This document shows, in pieces, positions 22,601-31,337 of a stretch of 47,429 bases of DNA; within the stretch, counting starts at the first letter, position 1; every line of letters begins with the position of its first letter. The stretch spans positions 1 through 47,429 of the forward strand of contig JAICLJ010000014.1 of assembly GCA_025927575.1 (NCBI GenBank), read 5' to 3'. The DNA comes from Bryobacteraceae bacterium (GTDB taxonomy: Bacteria; Acidobacteriota; Terriglobia; Bryobacterales; Bryobacteraceae). The notes below the pieces were generated by a model. That model worked only from the letters and a program-made list of their open reading frames with translations. It did not search any database and was not told the origin of the DNA. The position numbers and the translations under genes are program-made.

Positions 22601-23974
22601 AGTGATCCGAATGGCAAATTGCTCCTCATCATGGGTGACGACAGCGCGCAATTACTCTCAGCCGCGCGCGCAGTTTCGCTGGGTCGTTACCCTCGCCGCG
22701 GCGACTCCGCCGCGTTGGCCGGCTTCCAGCTTCCTCCACCGCGCCAGCCATATGATGCGCCGCGTTGGCTGAGCACGCGCCGTTCAGTGGGTCTTGGCCA
22801 GTCGCGAAACGCCGGCGATTTGCGCGTCTATGGCGATGGAGCCGTAAATCTCTATTTCCGTCTTCCGCCCGATCTGTATTTCGGATCTACGTCCTACATT
22901 CCGTTACGGCTTGCGTTCCGCATGGCGAATTGGCCAGCGGGTGAGAAAGCGATTGTGCGAATACGCCTCAACGGAGTCTTTATCGCTGCACGCAAGCTTT
23001 CCGCCGGAACCGGTGAAGAGACGCAAACCGAACTCATCGGACTGCCGGTTTCCGCACTAACGCCAAATAACACGGTAACCGTGGAGTTCGCGCGGAATCG
23101 TCCCTTCGTTGCACGTCAGGCTACCTATCCGGAGGAAGTTGTGCTTCCCGAATCTTCCGTTGATCTGAGCGGCTTCAGGCATTTTGTCGAGATGCCCCGG
23201 CTGGATCTCTTCGCCAATGCCGGATTTCCGTTTACCCGCAGAGCCGATCTCGCCGGAACGGCTGTAGTTCTACCACGCGATCCGTCTCCTCAACAATTCT
23301 CGTTTTATCTGGCGCTTCTCGGATTCTTCGGAGCCCGGACAGGCTATCCGGCTCTTCAAGTCAACGTTTGGCGCCCGGATGAGATCGGCTCCGCTACGGA
23401 CAGAGACCTGGTTATTGTATCGGCGAATGCCGCCGCGGAGGCATTCGCCTCACACCGGCCGTCCCAAGCGGTGGCTGAACTCGAGAATGGACGTGTCGTT
23501 TTCAGCCCGCCGAAAGAATCATGGCTCGGCCGCTTTGCATTCCTGCGTGGTCCATCACGCAATGACGACTTGTTGAATGAGGTGCTTTCGGCCGATCCCG
23601 CTCCCGACGGCTTCGTTGAAGAACTCGCCTCACCTCTCTACAGCGGAAGAACGGCCGTTGTCCTCGGAATTCCCGGTCCGAAGGAAGGTTTGAACGCTTT
23701 TGAGACCGCATTGGCGGGCGGGGCCGGAATCGAGCAGATTCAAGGCAGCCTCAGCCTGCTGCAAGGCAATCGATTCCATTCGTTCGATTTCAACTCGCGC
23801 GCATACACACTAGGCGATCTGCCGTGGTATGCCTATCTGCGCTTCTGGCTGGCCCGGCATTATCTGCTGATTCCCGTGATCCTTCTGGCGCTTGCGTTTC
23901 TTTTATCCACGCGTATTGGTGTGTGGCTCGAAGAACGCGCACGCTTCCGCGTCGAGTGCAGAGTGGAGCCATGA
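19571..23974 (+). CDS. bcsA-bcsB: Cellulose synthase catalytic and periplasmic subunits fused (BcsA-BcsB)
   Basis: A 1467-residue protein that polymerises UDP-glucose into beta-1,4-glucan and moves it across the inner membrane. N-terminal helices (about 33-145) precede the GT2 domain with DDG (203-205), DCDH (D251, D253), TED (346-348; D348 the expected base) and QRIRW (384-388). More helices follow, then a PilZ domain with R585-xxx-R589 and D612-x-S614-xx-G617, the c-di-GMP binding motifs. A hydrophobic stretch (about residues 740-765), like a former signal peptide, leads into the BcsB part, which ends in a C-terminal membrane anchor (LLIPVILLALAFLLST). The start could instead be GTG 19628, just after the bcsQ stop. 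Fused AB proteins are known in Komagataeibacter. Confidence 0.96.
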   Translation: MAESEASQAAGDLRPSPITVTRQTKPAGPSRWVLLVRTLFVIASIVALYFLAAINLEWRQQAIFGAILLCFAIVMNRVSNAQQVTLLICVLSMFSTVRYAHYRFSSTYTYLSFNWTQARLVDLVFVFILLSAETYEFIILFLGFFQTARPLNRRPEPLPTDSWPDVDLYIPTYNEPLDVVRSTVLAALNIDWPSDRLHVYVLDDGRRAEFRDFAEACGAGYIIRPDNKHAKAGNINHALKKTTGEFVAIFDCDHVPTRSFLQMTMGWFLKDPQLGMLQTPHHFYSPDPFERNLGIFRQIPNEGALFYGVIQNGSDLWNATFFCGSCAVLRRTALEEIGGVAVETVTEDAHTSLRMQRRGWNTAYIRYPQAGGLATGSLAAHIGQRIRWARGMVQILRLDNPLLGRGLKLTQRLCYLNSMMHFLYAVPRLVFLTSPLVYLLFGFSNIYGYGPTILAYAITHLGFAMLANSRVQGQYRFSFWNEVYETVLAPYILLPTLVALISPRHGKFNVTSKGDIVGAYFDWRLAWPYLVLLIPNMIGVAIGLLQMVGDPPNRGTLLINVLWSMLNVVILGAATAVARESTQRRASVRISATMPVVLETSEGRRFETQTIDISRGGVSVRPPFDFTPVFAERVTAIFPTGEEDYRFPMRLVDIERNRARFNFTSLELEQEERLVRVIFGRADSWMNWRTNRNQDRPLLSFLFITGVALQGISAIPLALVDLMRRQPRAVPEVEKSAARNAALPGIAIAFLAMSLGLVTARPLKAAESPSSSNFSDSYDLFSLGQRQPIVLRGAEARTNLSFPVPITKVVTHATLLLNYRMSAAVAPRVSVINLSMNGASVGSVPVLQSSEPEQLISAQVDLPADILARDNTLTLELQARCAPGCNGGTIDDLWLRVEPSTHLQLSGVLLPLANDLRLLPVPFFDQTSTRTAVVPVALPQEPDAPTLEAAGVIASWIGILADYRGFHFPVTLGVIPAGNAIVLALHGSDLLSGLELDGLTGPSVALRTNPSDPNGKLLLIMGDDSAQLLSAARAVSLGRYPRRGDSAALAGFQLPPPRQPYDAPRWLSTRRSVGLGQSRNAGDLRVYGDGAVNLYFRLPPDLYFGSTSYIPLRLAFRMANWPAGEKAIVRIRLNGVFIAARKLSAGTGEETQTELIGLPVSALTPNNTVTVEFARNRPFVARQATYPEEVVLPESSVDLSGFRHFVEMPRLDLFANAGFPFTRRADLAGTAVVLPRDPSPQQFSFYLALLGFFGARTGYPALQVNVWRPDEIGSATDRDLVIVSANAAAEAFASHRPSQAVAELENGRVVFSPPKESWLGRFAFLRGPSRNDDLLNEVLSADPAPDGFVEELASPLYSGRTAVVLGIPGPKEGLNAFETALAGGAGIEQIQGSLSLLQGNRFHSFDFNSRAYTLGDLPWYAYLRFWLARHYLLIPVILLALAFLLSTRIGVWLEERARFRVECRVEP

Positions 23975-25110
23975 CACGCCGATCTTTCGCTATGATCGCT
24001 GTTACCGCGTTCGCTTCGACGGTCGAGATTCCGTCCCCTCTTCAGGCCAGCGCGAATTGGCCGCTGTGGGAGGCGTATACCGCGCGGTTTTTGGATGCGA
24101 GTGGCCGCATTGTCGACCGCGACGATCACGACCGAACCACTTCCGAAGCGCAGGCTTATGCTCTGTTTTTTGCGTTAGCCTGCAACGACCAGACGCGCTT
24201 CGCTCGCTTGCTTTCGTGGACGGAGCAGAACCTCGCTCACGGGCGCCTTGCTTCTAATTTACCTGCCTGGCTCTGGGGAAATCAGCACGGAAGTTGGGGC
24301 GTGCAGGACGAGAATTCCGCTTCCGATGCGGACCTTTGGCTTGCGTACACATTGCTCGAAGCGGGGCGATTGTGGGAAGAACCTCGCTACAAAGCTCTCG
24401 GCGCCGCTCTATGCCGCCGCATTCTTGATGCTGAAGTGAGGGATATCCCCGGCCTTGGGCCCATGCTCATGCCCGGTCCTTCCGGTTTTGTGACCGGGGA
24501 TGGCTTCTATCAGTTAAACGCGAGCTATCTGCCCGTTCAGTTATTCCTCGGAATTTCACATCATGTTTCGCATCCTTCGTGGCGCCGTATTGCCGAACTG
24601 ACGCCTCGTGTCGTTCAGGGAAGCTCTCCGGCCGGATTTGTGCTCGATTGGATCGCGTTTCGTTCCGACCAAGGTTTTTCGACCGACCCCATTCCACGAG
24701 GAGAGCCACTCGCCAGCTACGATGCGATTCGTGTCTACCTCTGGGCGGGAATGCTCGCGCCCAGCGTTTCCTTCCGCCAGAAGCTTCTCGAGGCTTGCCA
24801 CGGCATGGCCGATTACCTAAGTAGCCATGCCACACCGCCGGCCGAAGTGAGACCCGACGGCGCAATTAAAGATCCGCGCGGTAATCCCGGGTTTTCGGCG
24901 GCGGTGATGCCGCTGCTTTCAGCTCTGCGCCGGACTTCCGCTCTGGACGAGCAGGAGCACCGCCTAAGCCTGGCGAAGAACGCCGCTACAGGGCTCTATG
25001 GCGCCTCGCCCCGCTATTACGACCAGAATCTTGCCCTTTTTGCCACTGGCTGGCTGGAAGGGCGTTTTCGGTTTCATCCACAAGGTTTGCTCCAAGTGAG
25101 TTGGAGATGA
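23971..25110 (+). CDS. bcsZ: Periplasmic endo-1,4-beta-glucanase, GH8 (BcsZ)
   Basis: A 379-residue glycoside hydrolase family 8 enzyme that trims cellulose during export. The ATG at 23971 overlaps the bcsA-bcsB stop by 4 nt and gives the export signal MTRRSFAMIAVTAFAS, which has twin arginines. The longer frame to 23824 lies inside the upstream gene. E59 in TSEAQAYALFF is the conserved catalytic acid position. D119 and D121 in SDADLWLAY belong to the second conserved acidic motif. YDAIRVYLWAGM (near residue 250) is another family segment. The length matches BcsZ/CMCase. The gene ends in an ATGA overlap with bcsC. Confidence 0.93.
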   Translation: MTRRSFAMIAVTAFASTVEIPSPLQASANWPLWEAYTARFLDASGRIVDRDDHDRTTSEAQAYALFFALACNDQTRFARLLSWTEQNLAHGRLASNLPAWLWGNQHGSWGVQDENSASDADLWLAYTLLEAGRLWEEPRYKALGAALCRRILDAEVRDIPGLGPMLMPGPSGFVTGDGFYQLNASYLPVQLFLGISHHVSHPSWRRIAELTPRVVQGSSPAGFVLDWIAFRSDQGFSTDPIPRGEPLASYDAIRVYLWAGMLAPSVSFRQKLLEACHGMADYLSSHATPPAEVRPDGAIKDPRGNPGFSAAVMPLLSALRRTSALDEQEHRLSLAKNAATGLYGASPRYYDQNLALFATGWLEGRFRFHPQGLLQVSWR

Positions 25111-28100
25111 ATATTCGACTTTTTTGCGGTGCACCCGCCATTGTGTTGCTGGGGCTGGCTATCGCGCCCCGTGCCGTCCTGCTTCGCGCATCCGAAGCGA
25201 CGGATCTGCTGCTGAGTAAAGCACACTCTCTTGAAGGTCGCGGCCGCCTTGATCTTGCCGCTCAAGCCCTCGAACAAGTGCTGATGGCGGACCCGGCCAA
25301 CACCGAAGCGTTGGCCGGACTTGCACGCTACGCCAAGCAAGCGGGTAAACCCAAACAGGCGGAACAATATTTGGATCGGCTTCGTCGCCTCGATCCTGGC
25401 AACCCGGCTATCACGCAAGTGGGAGAAATGAGTTCGCTCGTGCAGATGCGGCCGCGGCTGGATGAGGCGCAGCGTCTCGTCACCAAGCAGGATTTCGAAG
25501 GCGCCATGCGAATCTATCGCCAGGTATTTGGCGCTCATCCGCCGCCGGGCGGATGGGCTTTGGCATATTACGAAACGCTTGCCGCTACTCCGGGCGGTTG
25601 GCAGGACGCCGTCGCCGGACTCGATGCGCTCGTCTCAAAATATCCGGAATCGCAGAGCTACCGCGTGGCGTTGGGGCGCCTTTGGACATACCGGCCCAGC
25701 ACCCGGGCCAAAGGTCTGGAAATGCTCTCCAATGTTAAGGGCGGTCCAGATCTTGTCAGCAAAGCGCGCGCTGCCTGGCGGCAGGCTTTGATTTGGGACG
25801 CCGGCAATGCCGAGTCCATCACGTCACTCCGCGAGTACCTGGCGCGCTACCCCGATGCCGAATTGGAGCGAATGCTTGCGCGCGCTTCAAAGCCCGCCGA
25901 CCAGCCTGTTGAACATCCTCATGTTCCGGCCGGAAGCATAGAAGCAGGAACAGGTTATCGGGAACTGAAAGCGAGCCGGTTGGACCAGGCGGAGCGGGCC
26001 TTTTCCGCCGCGCTTAAGATCGCGCCCAAGAATCCGAAAGCGCTTTCTGGTCTTGGCTTTGTGCGGATGAAGCAACAAGACTTTGCCGCCGCCGTCCCTC
26101 TTTTCGAACAGGCCCTGGCGGCTGACGCCAAGAATAAGAGTATTTCCGAAGCATTACAAACAGCGCGTTTTTGGAAGCAGATGAAGGACGGAACCAGCGC
26201 GCTCGACAGCAACCAGATCGATACCGCCATCGTCAATTTCAAAACAGCTGTCGATTTACGTCCACAGAGCCTGGATGCCCTCCGTGCTTTGGCCGGGGCG
26301 TATATGAAGCATAACGAGCCGGGGCTGGCCGCCGCGGAATACGACCAGCTTGTCCGCTTGGAACCGGAAAATAGCGATAACTGGTCGGGGTTGCTTAACG
26401 CGAAATACAACTCCGGGCATGCCGCCGAAGCAGTTCGGCAATTTGAGAAAGCCCCGAAGCAGGTGGCCGGCAAGCTTTCTGTAGATCCGGAATTCCTGGC
26501 CCAACTTTCGTTCGCTTATGCCGAGACAGGCAATTCGACCGAAGCAAGAAGACTCTTCCAGAAGGCCCAGCAGGCAGCCGGCGGAGCTGCGCAAATGTCT
26601 GTCGGAACCCAGTTGCGATTTGCCGGCTTGTTTCTTCGCAATGGCCGTCCGCTACAGGCGGCCGATGCTTTCGAACGAGTGACTAACGCTCATCCGACCA
26701 ACATCGATGGCTGGACGGGACTCATTAGTTCCCTCGTGCAGGTTCCCGATTCGATGCGCGCGTTTACAGCTCTGCAACGCATGCCGAAGGACACCTATAA
26801 CGCTGCTCTTTCCGATTCAAACTTTCTTCGAGCCGTGGCATCGATGCATGTGCTGATGAAGCGTTACGATCTGGCGGAATCGTTCCTCGAAAAAGCCATC
26901 GCGATCGATAATGCGGCCGGCGCCCCGAGCGCGGTAACCACCAAGCTGCAACTAGCCGATGTTCTAGCGCACAATGCAAAGAACAGCGAAGCCGAGAAAC
27001 TCCTCAGGCAGCTTATCGATGAGCATCCGGACGCAGCCGATGCCTGGCTGGCCCTTATTTCGCTCCTCCACTCCGCGAATCGGGACAATCCCGCAATGGC
27101 CGAGATCCGGCGGATGCCGCCGGAAGTTACCTCGTCGCTTCGGACGAAAGCTGGCTTTATTGCGATCGAATCCAGCATATACAGCCGTGTGGGCCAATAT
27201 AGCCAGGCGCTTTCGCTGGTTCGCGAAGCCATGAGGAGGCTCGAAACCGAAAGGCAGCCCATCCCGGTCGATCTTCAGGTTCAGCTTGCCTGGCTGCTTC
27301 TGAACGGCAACGGCAATTCACGTGAGTTGTATTCGGTTCTGCTTCGCGAAAGCACTCGAACGGATCTGACATCGTCGCAACGTGAGGAGTTCAATCGAAT
27401 CTGGTCTATCTGGTGCCAGCGACGCGCCCAAGCAGCTATTCAGTCAGGTGATCTCCCGCACGCCGTCGATATTCTTCAGGCGGCCCTGCGGTTGCTGCCC
27501 GGCGACGTGAAGATGCAAGCCACTTTGGCGGGAGCATATTTGCGCGATGGGCAGTTCCGCCAGGCTTACAACATTTATCGCAATTGGGGTCTTCACGGTG
27601 CGAGCGAAGACGATTACAGCGGCGCCATCGGTGCGGCGATGAGCATGCATGAAAATGACGCCGCTACCCGCTGGATGGAACGCGCGCTCCAGAAATATCC
27701 TCGCAACTCCAAGCTCTTGGTGCTCGCCGGAAAGCTATGTGTTCAGCGCGCCGATTACAAACGGGCTGATGCCTATTTCAAGGCGGCAAAGCGGAATCTT
27801 CCCGCGGAGCAATTCTCCGCATTGCGTTTTGAAACGTCCGGAGGCCGCAGCGATACGGCGACTCGCAATCCGGCGCGCGTCAACGAACAACGTGCTCTTG
27901 GCGCCTTGCTGCTTGATGGCGCGGCGAACGGCGAGAGCCCAGTGGAACCAATGAGCTTTCGATCCGATACGGCAGGGGATAACAGGAGCGCCCTTGAACT
28001 CGATAGCGATCGCGCCATTCGTGCGCTCGATCCGGGAGCCTCCCAGCCTTCGTTCCGGCAGGTGAGCGATCGTGGGTTCCTTCCTCCAACTCTGCCCGGC

Positions 28101-29603
28101 GCCTCCGACCATAAATCGGCGGCGGCTCCGCAGCCGGGGCAATATGACACCTTCGATCCTTCTGATCCGCCTGCCGTTGATCCACCCGCTGAGCAATCGC
28201 AACATAGTCCCGCTTCGCCAAGTCCGTTTAGTCGTCCCGCCTATGCGGATCTGACTCCTATCCCGGATTCCAGCGTTGGCCAGTATGACCTTGCGCCTGT
28301 CGATCGGGATTCCAGAACCAGCGTGGAATTGCCCGGACTTCCCGATGCCGGACGCGCAAAAACGGCGCCTCCTCAGCTAAGTCTTCAGGACGAGATTGAA
28401 CAGGATCTCGAAGCGGTCGAAGCCCGCAACACTCCTTTCTTCGATAACGGCGCAAGCGTCCAAGGCCGAACCGGCCAGGCGGGCTACGACAAGCTGATGA
28501 TCGAGCAGGCAAATCTGGAGGCCAGCACGACGCTCGGCAATGCCGTGCGCGTGAGCCTCTCGGTGCATCCGACTTATCTCGACGCAGGCGCAGCGGATGG
28601 AACCAGCACTCTTAATTTCGGCTCGCAAAAAGGCGGACCCTCGGGAGTGCAGACGGCTTCGGGCGTAGCTGCTGAAGGCCAGCTGGCGACGCAGACGTTC
28701 GGACTGCGCATTGGCACCTCGCCCGATGGTTTCCTGGTTCGCAACTGGGTGGGCGGCATTCGTCTGAATCCCGCCGGCGGCCCCATTACTTTGATGTTTA
28801 ACCGCGACAATGTGCGAGACACTATGCTGTCTTATGCGGGTCAGCGCGATCCCCTCTCGAATCGCGTTTGGGGTGGTGTTGTCTCAAATGCATTCTCGGT
28901 TCTCGGTAACTGGGGAGATCAGGATTCGGGCATTTACGCCAATTTCGACTACCAGTTGCTTCGCGGCCAGGATGTGGCGAACAATACGCGTTTTGACGGC
29001 AGTATCGGCAATTACTTTCGCGTCTACAGCCGCAAAGAGGGATCTCTGACGGTCGGCATGAATCTTACCGGCATGCATTACGACAAAAACCTGCGCTATT
29101 TCACTTTCGGGCAAGGCGGCTACTTCAGCCCGCAGCAGTATTTCTTGTTTAACGCTCCCGTGCGATGGACCGGTTGGTGGCGCCAGAAGCTGCAATATTC
29201 TGTCTCGGGCAGTTTGGGCGCGCAGCATTTCACGGAGGATTCATCGCCTTATTACCCGATTCAACCGCCCCGCCAGACTGTAGGACCTAACGCCGCCACA
29301 CCGCCCAGCACACCGGGTCCCGGCCGCCGCCCGGCCTTGGCCACCACTGAGGCCGCTTATCCAGCGTTCGCAAACACCGGAGCGAATTACAACTTAGATG
29401 TCCGCACCGGGTATCAAATAACACCGCACTGGCTTGCGGAGGCGTTCGTCAGCGTAAACAATGCCAGAGATTACACCGCCACATCGGCAGGTTTGGGCAT
29501 CAAGTACCTGTTTGACGCTCGACCGTTATCGCCCGATCTGAACATTATCGCCGTACCCGATTGGAAAGGGCATCAGCCGTTCGCTCTTATGCCTCCGAAT
29601 TGA
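25107..29603 (+). CDS. bcsC: Cellulose export TPR/outer-membrane beta-barrel protein (BcsC)
   Basis: A 1498-residue protein starting at the ATG at 25107, which overlaps the bcsZ stop by 4 nt. A TTG two codons earlier is possible. A signal-like N terminus (MNIRLFCGAPAIVLLGLAIA) is followed by many TPR repeats (about residues 30-880), for example A-rich pairs ending in P at NPKALSGLGFVRMKQQD. A long proline/serine/aspartate-rich linker (about 960-1090) then leads to a beta-barrel from about residue 1140, with the BcsC hallmark FGQGGYFSPQQY and the terminal beta strands ending YLFDARP. The TPR part should hold the periplasmic glucan path, the barrel the outer-membrane pore. Length is above E. 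coli BcsC (about 1150) mostly through repeats and linker. Confidence 0.93.
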   Translation: MNIRLFCGAPAIVLLGLAIAPRAVLLRASEATDLLLSKAHSLEGRGRLDLAAQALEQVLMADPANTEALAGLARYAKQAGKPKQAEQYLDRLRRLDPGNPAITQVGEMSSLVQMRPRLDEAQRLVTKQDFEGAMRIYRQVFGAHPPPGGWALAYYETLAATPGGWQDAVAGLDALVSKYPESQSYRVALGRLWTYRPSTRAKGLEMLSNVKGGPDLVSKARAAWRQALIWDAGNAESITSLREYLARYPDAELERMLARASKPADQPVEHPHVPAGSIEAGTGYRELKASRLDQAERAFSAALKIAPKNPKALSGLGFVRMKQQDFAAAVPLFEQALAADAKNKSISEALQTARFWKQMKDGTSALDSNQIDTAIVNFKTAVDLRPQSLDALRALAGAYMKHNEPGLAAAEYDQLVRLEPENSDNWSGLLNAKYNSGHAAEAVRQFEKAPKQVAGKLSVDPEFLAQLSFAYAETGNSTEARRLFQKAQQAAGGAAQMSVGTQLRFAGLFLRNGRPLQAADAFERVTNAHPTNIDGWTGLISSLVQVPDSMRAFTALQRMPKDTYNAALSDSNFLRAVASMHVLMKRYDLAESFLEKAIAIDNAAGAPSAVTTKLQLADVLAHNAKNSEAEKLLRQLIDEHPDAADAWLALISLLHSANRDNPAMAEIRRMPPEVTSSLRTKAGFIAIESSIYSRVGQYSQALSLVREAMRRLETERQPIPVDLQVQLAWLLLNGNGNSRELYSVLLRESTRTDLTSSQREEFNRIWSIWCQRRAQAAIQSGDLPHAVDILQAALRLLPGDVKMQATLAGAYLRDGQFRQAYNIYRNWGLHGASEDDYSGAIGAAMSMHENDAATRWMERALQKYPRNSKLLVLAGKLCVQRADYKRADAYFKAAKRNLPAEQFSALRFETSGGRSDTATRNPARVNEQRALGALLLDGAANGESPVEPMSFRSDTAGDNRSALELDSDRAIRALDPGASQPSFRQVSDRGFLPPTLPGASDHKSAAAPQPGQYDTFDPSDPPAVDPPAEQSQHSPASPSPFSRPAYADLTPIPDSSVGQYDLAPVDRDSRTSVELPGLPDAGRAKTAPPQLSLQDEIEQDLEAVEARNTPFFDNGASVQGRTGQAGYDKLMIEQANLEASTTLGNAVRVSLSVHPTYLDAGAADGTSTLNFGSQKGGPSGVQTASGVAAEGQLATQTFGLRIGTSPDGFLVRNWVGGIRLNPAGGPITLMFNRDNVRDTMLSYAGQRDPLSNRVWGGVVSNAFSVLGNWGDQDSGIYANFDYQLLRGQDVANNTRFDGSIGNYFRVYSRKEGSLTVGMNLTGMHYDKNLRYFTFGQGGYFSPQQYFLFNAPVRWTGWWRQKLQYSVSGSLGAQHFTEDSSPYYPIQPPRQTVGPNAATPPSTPGPGRRPALATTEAAYPAFANTGANYNLDVRTGYQITPHWLAEAFVSVNNARDYTATSAGLGIKYLFDARPLSPDLNIIAVPDWKGHQPFALMPPN

Positions 29604-29665
29604 TGGAAGTCCGGTGACGGAACTAACCTGACTTTCGCAGTTCGGGGCACAGCCGATATTTGTTT

Positions 29666-29821
29666 TCAGCAGACCGAAGGAATGGGAACGCGATCGCCGA
29701 GCAGAATCGCGAAGCGCTGCAAGGCCGCCTTCCATTTCTGCAGCGGCATGGTCCACTTCTTGGCGATGTGCTCCAGGGCCAGGTACAGCAGTTTCAGAGC
29801 GGCTTCCTGGTTGGGAAAAGA
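29666..29821 (-). pseudogene. IS256-type transposase C-terminal fragment
   Basis: On the minus strand a frame encodes SFPNQEAALKLLYLALEH followed by KKWTMPLQKWKAALQRFAIL and GDRVP. This is very close to the C terminus of IS256/mutator-family transposases. The DDE catalytic core is missing. The same frame continues upstream to 29980 with sequence that no longer resembles the family. I see no intact terminal repeats. The fragment sits in the 330-nt gap between bcsC and the transaldolase gene and marks an old insertion. Confidence 0.72.
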
Positions 29822-29933
29822 TCCTCCGGATAGTTGTGCAAACCTGCCCGGTCGCAATTGGTTTGAGAATCTCTCTAACGGGGTCGAGCCGCCGCTACAC
29901 CGCAGCAGTACTCGCCGCCAACCTCCCAGACCG

Positions 29934-31049
29934 TTATCTGCTTGTACCAGCCACTTGCATCTTGTGCTGTTTTTTTTCAAGCGCGGCTAGCACGCGATCA
30001 TATGCCGAGGCAAACGCTGCTACGCCGTCCACCTGAAGTTTATCGGCAATTGCATTCAAGTCAATTCCCAGCTTCGACAGAGCCTGAAGCTGCGCGTCCG
30101 CTTCCGGCAAGTTCTCCTGAATCATATCGCCGCGTACCTGCCCATGATCCCGAAACGCCTTCATGGTAGCCGGCGGAATCGTATTCACTGTCTCCGGCCC
30201 GATGAGTTCCTCGACGTACAACACGTCTCGATAGCGGGGATTCTTCGTACTCGTGCTCGCCCAGAGCGGCCTCTGTACATGTGCTCCTTTTTTTCGCAGC
30301 GCGGAGAAGTCATCGCCAGCGAAGATTTCTCTAAAGCGCTGGTAGACTTTTTTTGAATTGGCAATGGCTATCTTTCCACGCAGAGCAAGTGCTTCAGGCG
30401 ACCCGAGCGTATCGAGCGCTTTATCGACCTGCGTGTCCACGCGGCTTACGAAAAACGATGCCACGGAGGCAATCTTTTCGGGCGCGCTACAGCGCTTCAA
30501 TCCGCGGATGTAGGCGCCGGCAACTGCTTCATAGTGAGCCATCGAGAACATCAGGGTGATGTTTACGTTGACTCCCGCGGCGATGAGCGCTTCAACCGCC
30601 TGCACGCCCTCCGGCGTCGAGACTACCTTAATCATCAGGTTGGGCCTGTCCACGGTTCGCCACAGCCGTTGCCCTTCTTCAATCGTTGCCTTCGTATCAC
30701 GCGTGAGTTGAGGAGGAGGCTCGATACTTACGAAGCCGTCCAACCCTCCGCTCTCGTTGTAGGCAGGGCGCAAAATGTCGGTGGCATCACGGACATCTTC
30801 AATCGAGAGCGTGTCATAAAGTTCACGCGCTTCGATGTTAGGATTCCGCGCGAACATCGCACGCAACGCTTCGTCGTATTCTGTACTGTCGTCGATCGCT
30901 ATTTCGAAAATGCTGGGATTGCTCGTCACTCCCCGCAGACCGTCATCGTCGATCAGTCGTTTTAGTTCTCCGTTCCGGATCAGATCCCGCCGTATATAGT
31001 CCAACCAAACAGATTGGCCGCGCTTTCGCAATTCCAACAGCGAATTCAT
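29934..31049 (-). CDS. tal: Transaldolase
   Basis: A 371-residue cytoplasmic enzyme of the non-oxidative pentose phosphate pathway, moving a dihydroxyacetone unit from sedoheptulose 7-phosphate to glyceraldehyde 3-phosphate. The ATG at 31049 was chosen for its strong GGAAGGAG ribosome site; an earlier ATG at 31064 lies before that site. GVTSNPSIFEIAI (residues 40-52) is the family's first strand signature. K141 in NLMIKVVST is the Schiff-base lysine. SRVDTQVDK and TSTKNPRYRDVLYVEELIG are further conserved parts. The length fits the longer, bacterial-type transaldolases of about 370 residues. It reads toward the bcs operon and is divergent from nuo. Confidence 0.95.
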   Translation of the reverse strand: MNSLLELRKRGQSVWLDYIRRDLIRNGELKRLIDDDGLRGVTSNPSIFEIAIDDSTEYDEALRAMFARNPNIEARELYDTLSIEDVRDATDILRPAYNESGGLDGFVSIEPPPQLTRDTKATIEEGQRLWRTVDRPNLMIKVVSTPEGVQAVEALIAAGVNVNITLMFSMAHYEAVAGAYIRGLKRCSAPEKIASVASFFVSRVDTQVDKALDTLGSPEALALRGKIAIANSKKVYQRFREIFAGDDFSALRKKGAHVQRPLWASTSTKNPRYRDVLYVEELIGPETVNTIPPATMKAFRDHGQVRGDMIQENLPEADAQLQALSKLGIDLNAIADKLQVDGVAAFASAYDRVLAALEKKQHKMQVAGTSR

Positions 31050-31165
31050 ATTCACTCCTTCCATATCTAATTCTGTCAGAAATGACGCGTGCCGACGGCG
31101 GAAATTGCACGATGGTGCGTCTATCAGGCGGCCTGGAGAGCTGTAACACAATACTGGGATAACCC

Positions 31166-31206
31166 ATCTACTATCCGGTAGATACGATCTGCCTCAGATC
31201 GTAGAT
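31166..31206. promoter_or_regulatory. Two adjacent inverted repeats in the nuo/tal divergent region
   Basis: ATCTAC (31166-31171) pairs with GTAGAT (31178-31183). Immediately after, TACGATCTG (31183-31191) and CAGATCGTA (31195-31203) form a perfect 9-bp repeat with a 3-nt loop. A second GTAGAT at 31201-31206 could also pair with the first ATCTAC, so alternative folds are possible. It lies 132 nt before the nuoA start and 117 nt before the tal start. It may be an operator or a leader hairpin. The rest of the 288-nt gap holds nothing I can name. Confidence 0.45.
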
Positions 31207-31337
31207 GATAAGATTCGCGGAAGAGAATTTGCTCCGAATACCGAAAGAAGAGCGATAGATGAGCTGCCTTGAGGGCATGGGATGGCGTAGTTCAGCAGAA
31301 GGCCTACGCGATCGGGTTGGGGGACGGAAGCTCTAAC

